From an uncultured Paracoccaceae bacterium (GTDB taxonomy: Bacteria > Pseudomonadota > Alphaproteobacteria > Rhodobacterales > Rhodobacteraceae), in the NCBI GenBank assembly GCA_934500835.1, contig CAKSTR010000003.1:248001-312000 (forward strand): a stretch of DNA of 64,000 nucleotides, written 5' to 3'. The notes below the pieces were generated by a model. It did not search any database. It saw only the letters and a list, made by a program, of their open reading frames with translations, and was not told where the DNA came from. How positions within the stretch are numbered: position 1 is the stretch's first letter; the number at the start of each line of letters is the position of its first letter. A program made the translations under genes and the position numbers. Below, in pieces: positions 7,850-14,926 of this stretch.

Positions 7850-9478
7850 ATGACCTCGTCCAAAGCCATACCGCGTCCCGAGATCATATATCACGACGAG
7901 CCGGAAGTCCTTCGCCAGGCCGCGGCCGAGGACTTTTCCCTGCATATCGTTCCCCCCAGCTGGCGAAGCACCCGCTTCTCGCTTTCGATGGCCTGGTTCG
8001 GCCTGATGAGCGCGATGTTCTGGGTTGTCGTCGGCAGCACCGTCGCCCTGACCGTCGGCACGGTCAACACCCTGATCGGCATTGCGCTTTCCACGATCGT
8101 CTACGGGATCATGTGCAATGTCGCGGCGCGCTTCGCCGCCCGGAGCGGCACCAGCGTCGCATTGTTCTCCCGTGCCGTCTTCGGACAGATCGGAGCCACC
8201 TTCGCGGCCCTCCTTTTCGGGGTGACGATCACCTATTATGCGATCGCCGAAGGGTCGATCGTTGCCATCGCGCTGCAGGACTATTTCGGCGGACCGATGA
8301 GCCTTTGGTATTTCATCGTCTGCCTCTACAGCGCGCCTTTGGTGATGCGCGGCGTGCGGACCTGGCTGGACCGGATCAACGGTATCCTCCTGCCGCTTTA
8401 CGTCTTCGGCCTGCTGGCCTGTGTCATCTGGGCCATTGCCAAGCACGGATATTCGGGGGCCTGGCTGACCCAGCTTCCGGCGGGCGATGTCGATCTGGGC
8501 GTTCCGGGCTGGTGGTTCGCCTTCACGGTCTACATGGGTGTCTGGGTCGTCGTGATGATGACGTGGGACGTGGCCCGCTTCGGCCGCAAGGAGGATTCTC
8601 CCTTCAACGGCAACGTCACCTTCGGCATTCCCTTCTATGTGGTGACTTTGCTGATCAATGGCGCTGTCGGCATGTTCATCACCTTCACGATCCCGATCGA
8701 GGGGCAGCTGTCGGAAACATCGGCGATCATCGGCATCGTGGCGCTGATGGGGCCGTTCGGTGTTCTGCTGGTGTGGGCCAGCCAGACCCGGATCAACACC
8801 ATCAACTTCTATCTGTCGTCCACGAACATGCAGAACTTCTTTGCGCGCGCGTTCAAGATCTCGTGGCCGCGCACGGTCTGGGTGGTCATCATGACGGTGG
8901 TGATCTTCCTTGTCATGCTGACCGATGTCTTCGGATACCTGCTGCTTACCCTGCAATTTCAGGGGGTCATCATCGTGGCCTGGGTCGGTGTCGCCCTGAC
9001 GCATATCGCCTGGTGCTACATGCGCGGCATCAGGGCCGACGCGCTGGAGTTCCGGCCGGGCCGGGTGCCCTTGATCAATCCGGGCGGTCTGGGCGCCTGG
9101 GTTGTCGCCTCGGCCGTCGGCTGTCTGATGATGGTCTTCGGGGGAAGCTTCGGCGGGATCTGGGCGCCTCCGATCACGCTTGCCATTGCCGTGGTCATCT
9201 ACGCCGCCTCGCTGATGGTTGCGCGCCGCAGCTGGTTCGTCGAGGACCGGCCTCACGACCCCCGCAAGGAGGTTGACGATCCCTGGTCGGCCCGCATCCG
9301 CTGCCACCACTGCAACCAGGCCTACATCGCCCATGAAATGGACCGAGACCCCTCGTCGCAGCATGAGCCGATCTGTCTGGCCTGCGCATCGGACCGCAGC
9401 GAATTTCTGGTCGCCGCACGAGCCGAGGCCCGCGCCCACGGCGGAACTCACGGTCGGGAAGATCTGGCGATACAATAG
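7850..9478 (+). CDS. NCS1-family nucleobase/hydantoin permease with zinc-ribbon-like C-terminal tail
   Basis: 542 residues with about twelve hydrophobic helices and NCS1 features: an early PPSWRSTRFS segment before helix 1, GTSVALFSRAVFG after helix 2, and WASQTRINTINFYLSSTN in helix 8. NCS1 proteins are cation symporters for cytosine, uracil, allantoin, hydantoins or thiamine precursors. The start at 7850 is fixed by AGGAG at 7836-7840; a TTG abuts that site and is too close. Unusually, the cytoplasmic C-terminus carries C-x2-C-x20-C-x2-C (starting RCHHC, ending CLAC) inside about 60 hydrophilic residues, like a small zinc ribbon. I do not know this tail from standard NCS1 proteins. The gene closes the amiC-hyuAB locus, so it probably imports the substrate. 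Confidence 0.85.
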   Translation: MTSSKAIPRPEIIYHDEPEVLRQAAAEDFSLHIVPPSWRSTRFSLSMAWFGLMSAMFWVVVGSTVALTVGTVNTLIGIALSTIVYGIMCNVAARFAARSGTSVALFSRAVFGQIGATFAALLFGVTITYYAIAEGSIVAIALQDYFGGPMSLWYFIVCLYSAPLVMRGVRTWLDRINGILLPLYVFGLLACVIWAIAKHGYSGAWLTQLPAGDVDLGVPGWWFAFTVYMGVWVVVMMTWDVARFGRKEDSPFNGNVTFGIPFYVVTLLINGAVGMFITFTIPIEGQLSETSAIIGIVALMGPFGVLLVWASQTRINTINFYLSSTNMQNFFARAFKISWPRTVWVVIMTVVIFLVMLTDVFGYLLLTLQFQGVIIVAWVGVALTHIAWCYMRGIRADALEFRPGRVPLINPGGLGAWVVASAVGCLMMVFGGSFGGIWAPPITLAIAVVIYAASLMVARRSWFVEDRPHDPRKEVDDPWSARIRCHHCNQAYIAHEMDRDPSSQHEPICLACASDRSEFLVAARAEARAHGGTHGREDLAIQ

Positions 9479-9497
9479 GGCAAGTATCCCCGGAATT

Positions 9498-9528
9498 CGG
9501 GCTGCGCGTTTGCCCGCGCAGCCCGTTT
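9498..9528 (+). terminator. Rho-independent terminator after the NCS1 permease
   Basis: An 11-base perfect stem, CGGGCTGCGCG (9498-9508) with CGCGCAGCCCG (9515-9525), loop of 6, then TTT. It sits between the rightward permease and the leftward PAP2 gene and could serve both strands. Confidence 0.75.
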
Positions 9529-9586
9529 CAGTTCATTTTCAGAGGTTTGCGAACCGGCGTGGCGAACCAGGGTATCGGGCCGGGAT

Positions 9587-10315
9587 TCAGCGCGACCTGC
9601 CGCGGAGCGGGTTGAACGGAAGGCCCTGTCTGGTCTCGGACACGCCAAGCAGGCTCCAGCAGGCCAATGTGACAAGGGCCGCTATCGCGACCGAGGTCAA
9701 CGTGTCGGACAGAAAGTGCCGCCCGAGACCGATGCGCAGGGTCATGCTCAGGCAGATCAGCATGGCACCGGCCGATGCCGCGAGATACCGCCCCCTTGTG
9801 GTCAGATGCGCCCAGGACAGCGCCAGAAGGGCAAAGACGAAGGTTGACGTCGTCGCCACCTCGCCCGAGGAAAACGAGCAGTTCCTGACGCATTGGTCCG
9901 AAATCTGCAGCATCGGCGTGAAAAGACGGTCGCCGCCGAACTCGGTCACCGTTATCGGGCGGGCCCTGCCGACCCAGGATTTCAGGATGGCGTTCACGAT
10001 CAGCCCCGGCCCCACGGCATAGACCGCGACCAGAAACCAGCAGTTGCGGGCAATGGCCTGGGCCTTGCCGCGCAGGAGGGGGCTGATGCAGGCCAGAAGA
10101 AGGGCCAGCGCGAAGAAGATGGCCAGCAGCAGTTTCAGCCCGTTGTTCAGCAGGGTGGCGAGGGTGCTGTCTGCCATCGGGAAATGGCCGTTGGCATCGG
10201 TGAACAGCCGCGAAACGGCAAGGTCCAGCCCCGGGAAGCTGACGAAAATGCAGGTGAAGGCCAGGCTGACTGCAAGTGTCAGCGTCAGGAGCCGGGACGA
10301 AAGCGGGTCAGTCAT
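9587..10315 (-). CDS. PAP2-family membrane phosphatase (lipid A phosphatase-like)
   Basis: 242 residues with about six hydrophobic helices. The three PAP2 motifs are visible: K-x6-RP (KSWVGRARP), then SFSSGE where PSGH is usual, then R-x5-H-x3-D (RIGLGRHFLSD). The second motif has Ser for Pro and Glu for the normally conserved His, so it belongs to a variant subgroup or has altered chemistry. PAP2 enzymes remove phosphate from undecaprenyl pyrophosphate or from lipid A (LpxE/LpxF). The start ATG lies inside the end of the upstream ArnT-like gene (8-base overlap), so it is translated from the same operon. Dephosphorylation of lipid A or of a carrier lipid is the likely role. Confidence 0.78.
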   Translation of the reverse strand: MTDPLSSRLLTLTLAVSLAFTCIFVSFPGLDLAVSRLFTDANGHFPMADSTLATLLNNGLKLLLAIFFALALLLACISPLLRGKAQAIARNCWFLVAVYAVGPGLIVNAILKSWVGRARPITVTEFGGDRLFTPMLQISDQCVRNCSFSSGEVATTSTFVFALLALSWAHLTTRGRYLAASAGAMLICLSMTLRIGLGRHFLSDTLTSVAIAALVTLACWSLLGVSETRQGLPFNPLRGRSR

Positions 10316-11750
10316 GTGCCAATACCCCAAGGCATGAAGGGGAAACCGTGGTGATGGAGAAGGTCTCGCCCTCGGCGAAACCGGGGCCGGCGGTCCAGCT
10401 GTCGGCCGCCCCGCTCTCGCATCCGGTGGGCGGCCCCCGGCGCAGCAGGACAGGCTGCGAATCGCGGGAGGCGTCGTAAGGAAAGGCCAGATCCCAATGG
10501 TGCCGGGCGGGGCCATCGTGGGGCGTGGCGACGATCCGCAAGGATGTGTCGCGCGCCTGCCAGCTGAGATCGGCCAGCAGGTCGCGGTCGGCGGCAAGAA
10601 TGCTGGTGGCGCCATGCTCCAGCGCAAAGCGCATGGCGCGGTCGCTGACCTCGGCCCGCCCGAGATCGCGCGCAAGGATCAGCGGCCGCTCGGGATCAAG
10701 GCTGGCAGGCACCCGCCATGAGGTGCCGAAGACGGTCAGCACCGGAAGCAGGATCGCAATGGCAAGCCCGATGGCCAACGACGCCGCAGTCCAGCGCGGG
10801 CGCGGGGCCAGCCAGGTTGCGGCAAGGATGCTGCCGGCAACGGTGAAGCCCACCGCCCAGTTGGCCAGCGCGCGCGCTGCCAGCGCCTGAACGACGACAA
10901 TCGCCAGGATCACCCCGGCTGCGACCGCAAGGCCCCGCATCGCCCCTTTGGCGCGCGGTGCCGCTGCCAGAAAGGCTGCGAAGGCGACGGGACCCATGAC
11001 GGCAAATTGCTCGGCCACGAAGCGCAGGGACCCGGCCGGATGCAGGCCGGGGTCCCGGGCGGCGCCGGACTCGGCCAGATGACGAAGGGTGACAAAGCCC
11101 GAACTGGCGATCCACCACAGGTTCGGCGCGATGACGGCAAGCGCCACGGCAGCCGCCACGCCCAGATCCCGCCGCGCGATCCGCCAGTCGGCCGATGCCA
11201 GCGCCGCGCCTGCCATACCGGCCATCGCGAACAGCATCGCGTGCTTTGACAGGAACCCCAGACCCAGCGTCAGACCCAGCAGGGCGGCCACTCCGGGGTG
11301 CGGGGCAGTCGCAAGCCGGTGTTGCAGCAAAAGCGCCACCACGATCGCCAACAGCATCGGCGTGTCGGTCGAGATCAGCAGCGACCCGAGTGTTGCCGCG
11401 GGCATGGTCAGGTAGACAAGCGCGGCAAGACCGGCCACCCGGTCATCGGCCAGACGCCGCGCCAGCACCAGAATGACGCCCGCCGTCGCGCCATGCAGCA
11501 GGGGTGCGGCAAGGCGGACCCCGAACGTGCTGTCGCCGGCCGCCGAGGTGACAAGCCCGATCAGCCAGCCGATCAGTGGCGGTTTCGAAAAGGCACCGAA
11601 GGAAAAGGACTGCCCCCAGAGCCAGTACTGCGACTCGTCCACCCAGAGGTCGGTCCGGTTGGCCCACAGCATCGCCACCCGCCACAGCGTCAGCAGCGCG
11701 ATGCCGGACAGCACCAGGCGGGGCGTCAGGGTCAGGCCCGGCTGGCGCAT
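10308..11750 (-). CDS. ArnT-like membrane glycosyltransferase (PMT/GT83 type)
   Basis: 480 residues, very hydrophobic. The catalytic first loop is present as WVDESQYWLWG (acidic Asp-Glu) followed by FSKPPLIGWL, the pattern of ArnT and other C-type glycosyltransferases that use polyprenyl-phosphate sugars as donors on the periplasmic face. A soluble C-terminal domain (about 100 residues) follows the last helix. The start ATG at 11750 overlaps the dedA stop as TGATG, strong evidence for coupling; a GTG 15 bases upstream is possible. It lies between dedA and a PAP2 phosphatase, consistent with decorating lipid A or another envelope lipid. The sugar is unknown. Confidence 0.82.
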   Translation of the reverse strand: MRQPGLTLTPRLVLSGIALLTLWRVAMLWANRTDLWVDESQYWLWGQSFSFGAFSKPPLIGWLIGLVTSAAGDSTFGVRLAAPLLHGATAGVILVLARRLADDRVAGLAALVYLTMPAATLGSLLISTDTPMLLAIVVALLLQHRLATAPHPGVAALLGLTLGLGFLSKHAMLFAMAGMAGAALASADWRIARRDLGVAAAVALAVIAPNLWWIASSGFVTLRHLAESGAARDPGLHPAGSLRFVAEQFAVMGPVAFAAFLAAAPRAKGAMRGLAVAAGVILAIVVVQALAARALANWAVGFTVAGSILAATWLAPRPRWTAASLAIGLAIAILLPVLTVFGTSWRVPASLDPERPLILARDLGRAEVSDRAMRFALEHGATSILAADRDLLADLSWQARDTSLRIVATPHDGPARHHWDLAFPYDASRDSQPVLLRRGPPTGCESGAADSWTAGPGFAEGETFSITTVSPSCLGVLAHD

Positions 11751-12346
11751 CAGGAGGCCCGCCACGTGATGACCCGGTACAGGTAGAAGGCCGCGCAGCC
11801 CAGCAGGATCGCGGTGGCGACCGGGTCGATCCAGCCGGCAATGCGCCGGTATTGCGATTCAAGCAGGATGCCGCCAAAGGTCAGCAACGTGGTCCAGATC
11901 AGGCTTCCCAGCCCGGTCCAGAACAGGAACGGCAGCACCCGCATCCGGGTAACGCCCGCCGGAACCGAGATCAGGCTGCGCAGCCCCGGCACCAGACGGC
12001 CCCAGAACACCGCCTTGTGGCCATGCCGCCTGAACCACGCGTTGGCGTGGCGGAACTCGGCCGGGGTCAGCATCATCAGCCGGCCGTGCCGCCGGATCAG
12101 CAGCATCAGCCGTCCGGGACGCAGCCGCAAGCCAACCCAGTACCAGAACAGCGCGCCAAGCGTGGCTCCGGCGGTTCCGGCCAGAATGACCCCGGCCAGA
12201 GAAAGCTGTCCCCGCGCCACCTGAAAGCCGCCAAGCGGCATGATCACTTCCGAGGGGATCGGCGGAAAGACGTTCTCGGCGAACATCGCAAGAAAAATGC
12301 CGGGATAGCCCGCCTGCTCTGTCAGCGTCAGCAACCCGTCGAACAT
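11750..12346 (-). CDS. DedA-family membrane protein
   Basis: 198 residues with the DedA/SNARE-associated domain: FAENVFPPIPSEVIMPLGGF near residue 23, GALFWYWVGL, then FWGRLVPGLRSLISVPAG, which holds the conserved Arg and Gly. DedA proteins are implicated in recycling undecaprenyl phosphate and in envelope homeostasis and polymyxin resistance. ATG at 12346 is chosen because GGAAGG precedes it; an open frame extends 15 codons upstream without a better site. It is the first gene of a leftward operon with the ArnT-like and PAP2 genes, so the three fit carrier-lipid use and recycling. Confidence 0.88.
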   Translation of the reverse strand: MFDGLLTLTEQAGYPGIFLAMFAENVFPPIPSEVIMPLGGFQVARGQLSLAGVILAGTAGATLGALFWYWVGLRLRPGRLMLLIRRHGRLMMLTPAEFRHANAWFRRHGHKAVFWGRLVPGLRSLISVPAGVTRMRVLPFLFWTGLGSLIWTTLLTFGGILLESQYRRIAGWIDPVATAILLGCAAFYLYRVITWRAS

Positions 12347-12457
12347 CGCATTCCCTTCCGCAGCACCGGACGGGAGACGTTTGCAGAGCATACCCTTGCG
12401 GGCGGCGCTGCGAGGGGCGTCTGCGGTCCTTCCGGTGGCGGGATTAGGGCGTCATTC

Positions 12458-12474
12458 TTACGGTTAGCTGACCG
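12458..12474 (-). promoter_or_regulatory. Weak candidate response-regulator box upstream of dedA
   Basis: Read leftward, CGGTCA then CCGTAA start 11 bases apart. The second half is identical to both halves of the stronger site at 14558-14574; the first matches it at 4 of 6. It lies about 112 bases before the dedA start. The resemblance is suggestive only. Confidence 0.3.
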
Positions 12475-12531
12475 CTCAGTGACGGGACGGTGTTTTCTCA
12501 GCAGCGCCGGCTGGGGCGCCGGCGTCCGGGG

Positions 12532-13863
12532 TCAGGCCCCGGGCAGGTTCACCCGGGCCATGAAACCATCGCCGCGCCCCGGCAGCGGCGAGACAAGGGT
12601 CAGCGTGCCTCCGGCCTGCTCGGCGATCTGGCGCGTGATGTGCAGGCCAAGCCCGAAGCCGTCCTTGCCGCGCCGGGTGAAGCGGCGGGGCAGTTCGGAC
12701 AGATCGGCTATGGCCGGCCCCTGGTTCGAGACGTCAAGCACGGCCCCGGCGGCATCGCCGGGCCGGATCGAGACCTGCACGGTGCCATCGGGCGGGCCGT
12801 GTTGCAGTGCGTTGTCGACCAGATTGCCAAGGATGATTGCGAAGGCATCCGGGTCCATGCGGGCCAGAACGGGGGGGACCGGCGGCGCAAAATGCACCCG
12901 CGCCTCGGCGGCGCGCGGGACGACATCGTCCAGCACCATCCGGGCCAGCCGGCCCACATCCTGCGCCTCGGCCGAAAGACCGATCCCGGCATCGGCGCGG
13001 GCCAGTTGCAAAAGCCGCGCAACCAGCCGCCGCATCCGCTGCAGGCCGCGTTCCACCGTCTCAAGCTGCGCCAGGGCCTGCGGGTCCTTGGCGGTGCTGC
13101 GCATCTGCTGGGTCTGGGCCAGCGCAATTGCGACGGGGGTGCGCAACTCATGCGCGGCATTGGTGGCAAAGGTGCGCTCGGCCTCGATCGCCTGGGTCAG
13201 GCGGGCCATGAAGCCATTGAAGCTGCCGGCAATCTGCACCAGATCCAGCGGCCAGTCGCTGGCGTCGATCGCCGAAAGCCGGGTGCCGTCCCGTGCTGCA
13301 ATCTCGGTGCTCAACTCTCGCATCGGGGCCAGCGCCCGGCGCGAGATCCAGCCGATGAACAGCCATGTCAGCGGCAGAAGCGCAATCATCGGCAAGAGAA
13401 AGCCGATCATGCCTTCGCGGAACGCCTCTCGCCGTTCGGCCAGCGGCGCGCCAAGTTGAACGGCATGGCCATCGGGGTTGAACGGCGTGGTGTAGATCCG
13501 GTAGACGCCGGCCGTGCGATAGCCGCCGGCATCGGCACCTTCGGGTGCGGGCAGATCGACAGCGCCGGCCCCGTCGCGCTGCTTCAGGATCTGGCCATCG
13601 CTGTCGAACAGGCGATAGATCAGCGCCTCATCGAAATTGGGTGCAGGCCGCGGGGTGGAGGTGTCAAGGACGGCCGCCGTCTCTGCCTGCGACAGCAACG
13701 GCAGCAGCACCTGGGCCGATTCCGCCAGTTGCTGATCGAACAGTTCTTCCTGTTCGGACCACAGGACAGCCGCCATCAGGGCGATCGCCACGCTCCAGAC
13801 CAGCGCAAAACCCAGTGTCGTGAAAAGGGTGACACGCTGCGCAAGGGTCAGGGACCGCATCAT
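12532..13863 (-). CDS. Sensor histidine kinase, PmrB/QseC-like
   Basis: 443 residues. A first membrane helix (about 10-34) and a second (about 150-175) flank a periplasmic sensor domain of roughly 115 residues. HAMP and DHp regions follow, with the phospho-accepting His in HELRTPVAIA, then an HATPase domain with N-box NLVDNALQHG and G-box GFGLGLHI. It should phosphorylate the response regulator encoded just upstream, with which it shares an ATGA overlap (its ATG at 13863 overlaps the regulator stop). No unusual cytoplasmic domain is seen. The signal is unknown; location beside ArnT-like and DedA genes suggests envelope stress, cationic peptides or metals. Confidence 0.88.
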   Translation of the reverse strand: MMRSLTLAQRVTLFTTLGFALVWSVAIALMAAVLWSEQEELFDQQLAESAQVLLPLLSQAETAAVLDTSTPRPAPNFDEALIYRLFDSDGQILKQRDGAGAVDLPAPEGADAGGYRTAGVYRIYTTPFNPDGHAVQLGAPLAERREAFREGMIGFLLPMIALLPLTWLFIGWISRRALAPMRELSTEIAARDGTRLSAIDASDWPLDLVQIAGSFNGFMARLTQAIEAERTFATNAAHELRTPVAIALAQTQQMRSTAKDPQALAQLETVERGLQRMRRLVARLLQLARADAGIGLSAEAQDVGRLARMVLDDVVPRAAEARVHFAPPVPPVLARMDPDAFAIILGNLVDNALQHGPPDGTVQVSIRPGDAAGAVLDVSNQGPAIADLSELPRRFTRRGKDGFGLGLHITRQIAEQAGGTLTLVSPLPGRGDGFMARVNLPGA

Positions 13864-14519
13864 GCCTTGCCCATTCTGTAGCCAAAGCCACGTTCTGTTA
13901 TGATCGCACCCTTGCCAAGCTTGCCGCGCAGCCGGCTGACATGGGCCTCGATTGCGTTGCTTTCGACCTCATCGCCGAAGCCGTAGAGCGTATCCTCCAT
14001 CTGGGCGCGGCTGACGGTGATGTCGGGCCGCTGGCTCAGCCGCTCAAGCAGCGCCCATTCGCGTAGGGTCAGCTTCACGATCGCATCGTCCAGCAGGGCC
14101 TGGCGCAGTTCGGGCAGAATGCGCAGCCGGCCGAACCGCCTCTCGGCCTGCACCGACCCGACCGAGCGGCGGTGAATGGCCTGGATGCGGGCCTGCATCT
14201 CGTCAAGATCATAGGGTTTGACCAGATAGTCGTCCGCCCCTGCCTCAAGCCCTGCGATCCGTTCGGTGATGCGGTCGCGCGCGGTGACAATCAGGACGGG
14301 CGTCTGCCGTCCGGCCGCCCGGAGCCGGCGCAAAAGGGTCAGCCCATCGCCGTCCGGCAGATGCAGGTCCAGCAGGATCAGGTCATAGTCGGTGCCCGCC
14401 GCCGCGGCCTCGGCATCGGCCAGGGTCAGTGCCAGATCGACGGCATGTCCCGCCCCGCGCAGGCAGGCGCCGATCACCTCGGACAGATCCTTTTCATCTT
14501 CGACAGCCAGCAGTCGCAT
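13860..14519 (-). CDS. OmpR-family response regulator, PmrA/QseB-like
   Basis: 219 residues. The receiver domain starts MRLLAVEDEKDLSEV with the acidic pocket, the phospho-acceptor Asp51 in LILLDLHLPDGDG, the Thr in VTARD and the Lys in VKPYD. A C-terminal winged helix follows (LTLREWALLERL, SRAQMEDTLYG, HVSRLRGKLG, RGFGYRM). The start at 14519 follows AGGATTTCGG; the frame is open upstream but lacks a site. It is cotranscribed with the kinase and separated from a divergent envelope operon by 125 bases that carry a clean direct repeat. Confidence 0.9.
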   Translation of the reverse strand: MRLLAVEDEKDLSEVIGACLRGAGHAVDLALTLADAEAAAAGTDYDLILLDLHLPDGDGLTLLRRLRAAGRQTPVLIVTARDRITERIAGLEAGADDYLVKPYDLDEMQARIQAIHRRSVGSVQAERRFGRLRILPELRQALLDDAIVKLTLREWALLERLSQRPDITVSRAQMEDTLYGFGDEVESNAIEAHVSRLRGKLGKGAIITERGFGYRMGKA

Positions 14520-14557
14520 CCGAAATCCTCTGGTTCCGCCCGTTCTTTCCTTGCCGC

Positions 14558-14574
14558 CCGTAAGGGAACCGTAA
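14558..14574 (+). promoter_or_regulatory. Direct repeat CCGTAA-N5-CCGTAA, probable response-regulator box
   Basis: Two identical hexamers CCGTAA start at 14558 and 14569, exactly 11 bases apart, the spacing OmpR-family dimers use (PmrA and QseB boxes have this form). The site is 39 bases before the regulator start and 71 before the divergent LAB_N gene, so it could control both. The binding protein is inferred. Confidence 0.55.
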
Positions 14575-14644
14575 TGTAGACGGCCGATCCGGCGGGCCGA
14601 AGCCACCGATCCGCGAACCCATCGGATGGCGCTAGAGGCCGTTC

Positions 14645-14926
14645 ATGTTTACTGCAGATACCATCTGGCTGACCATCGGCTTTGCGGGCCAGCTGCTTTT
14701 CACCTCACGATTCCTTGTCCAGTGGATCGCCAGCGAGCGGTCCGGCCGCAGTGTCGTGCCGCTGGCCTTCTGGTGGTTCAGCCTGGCGGGTGGCGTCACG
14801 CTTCTGGCCTATGCGCTGTGGCGGCAGGACCCGGTCTTTGCCGTGGGGCAGGCCAGCGGCCTTGTGATCTATGTCCGCAATCTGATGCTGATCGCGCGCA
14901 GCAACCGGCGCGAGGCGCGGTCATGA
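14645..14926 (+). CDS. Small LAB_N-domain membrane protein
   Basis: 93 residues, three hydrophobic helices, matching the 'lipid A biosynthesis N-terminal' (LAB_N) domain: GFAGQLLFTSRFLVQWIASERSG is its hallmark, followed by PLAFWWFSLAGG and VFAVGQASGLVIYVRNLML. In some bacteria this domain is fused to the lipid A disaccharide synthase LpxB; here it stands alone. Its context, immediately before ArnT-like and ArnC/GtrB-like genes with an ATGA overlap, suggests a helper such as a flippase for the polyprenyl-phosphate sugar (the place of GtrA or ArnEF). That role is inference. The start is supported by AGAGG at 14633-14637. Confidence 0.82.
   Translation: MFTADTIWLTIGFAGQLLFTSRFLVQWIASERSGRSVVPLAFWWFSLAGGVTLLAYALWRQDPVFAVGQASGLVIYVRNLMLIARSNRREARS

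Noticed and set aside
14626..14922. Upstream extension of the second ArnT-like gene over the LAB_N gene
   Set aside because: The in-frame peptide has no family match, while the other frame encodes a convincing LAB_N protein with a ribosome site and ATGA overlap.
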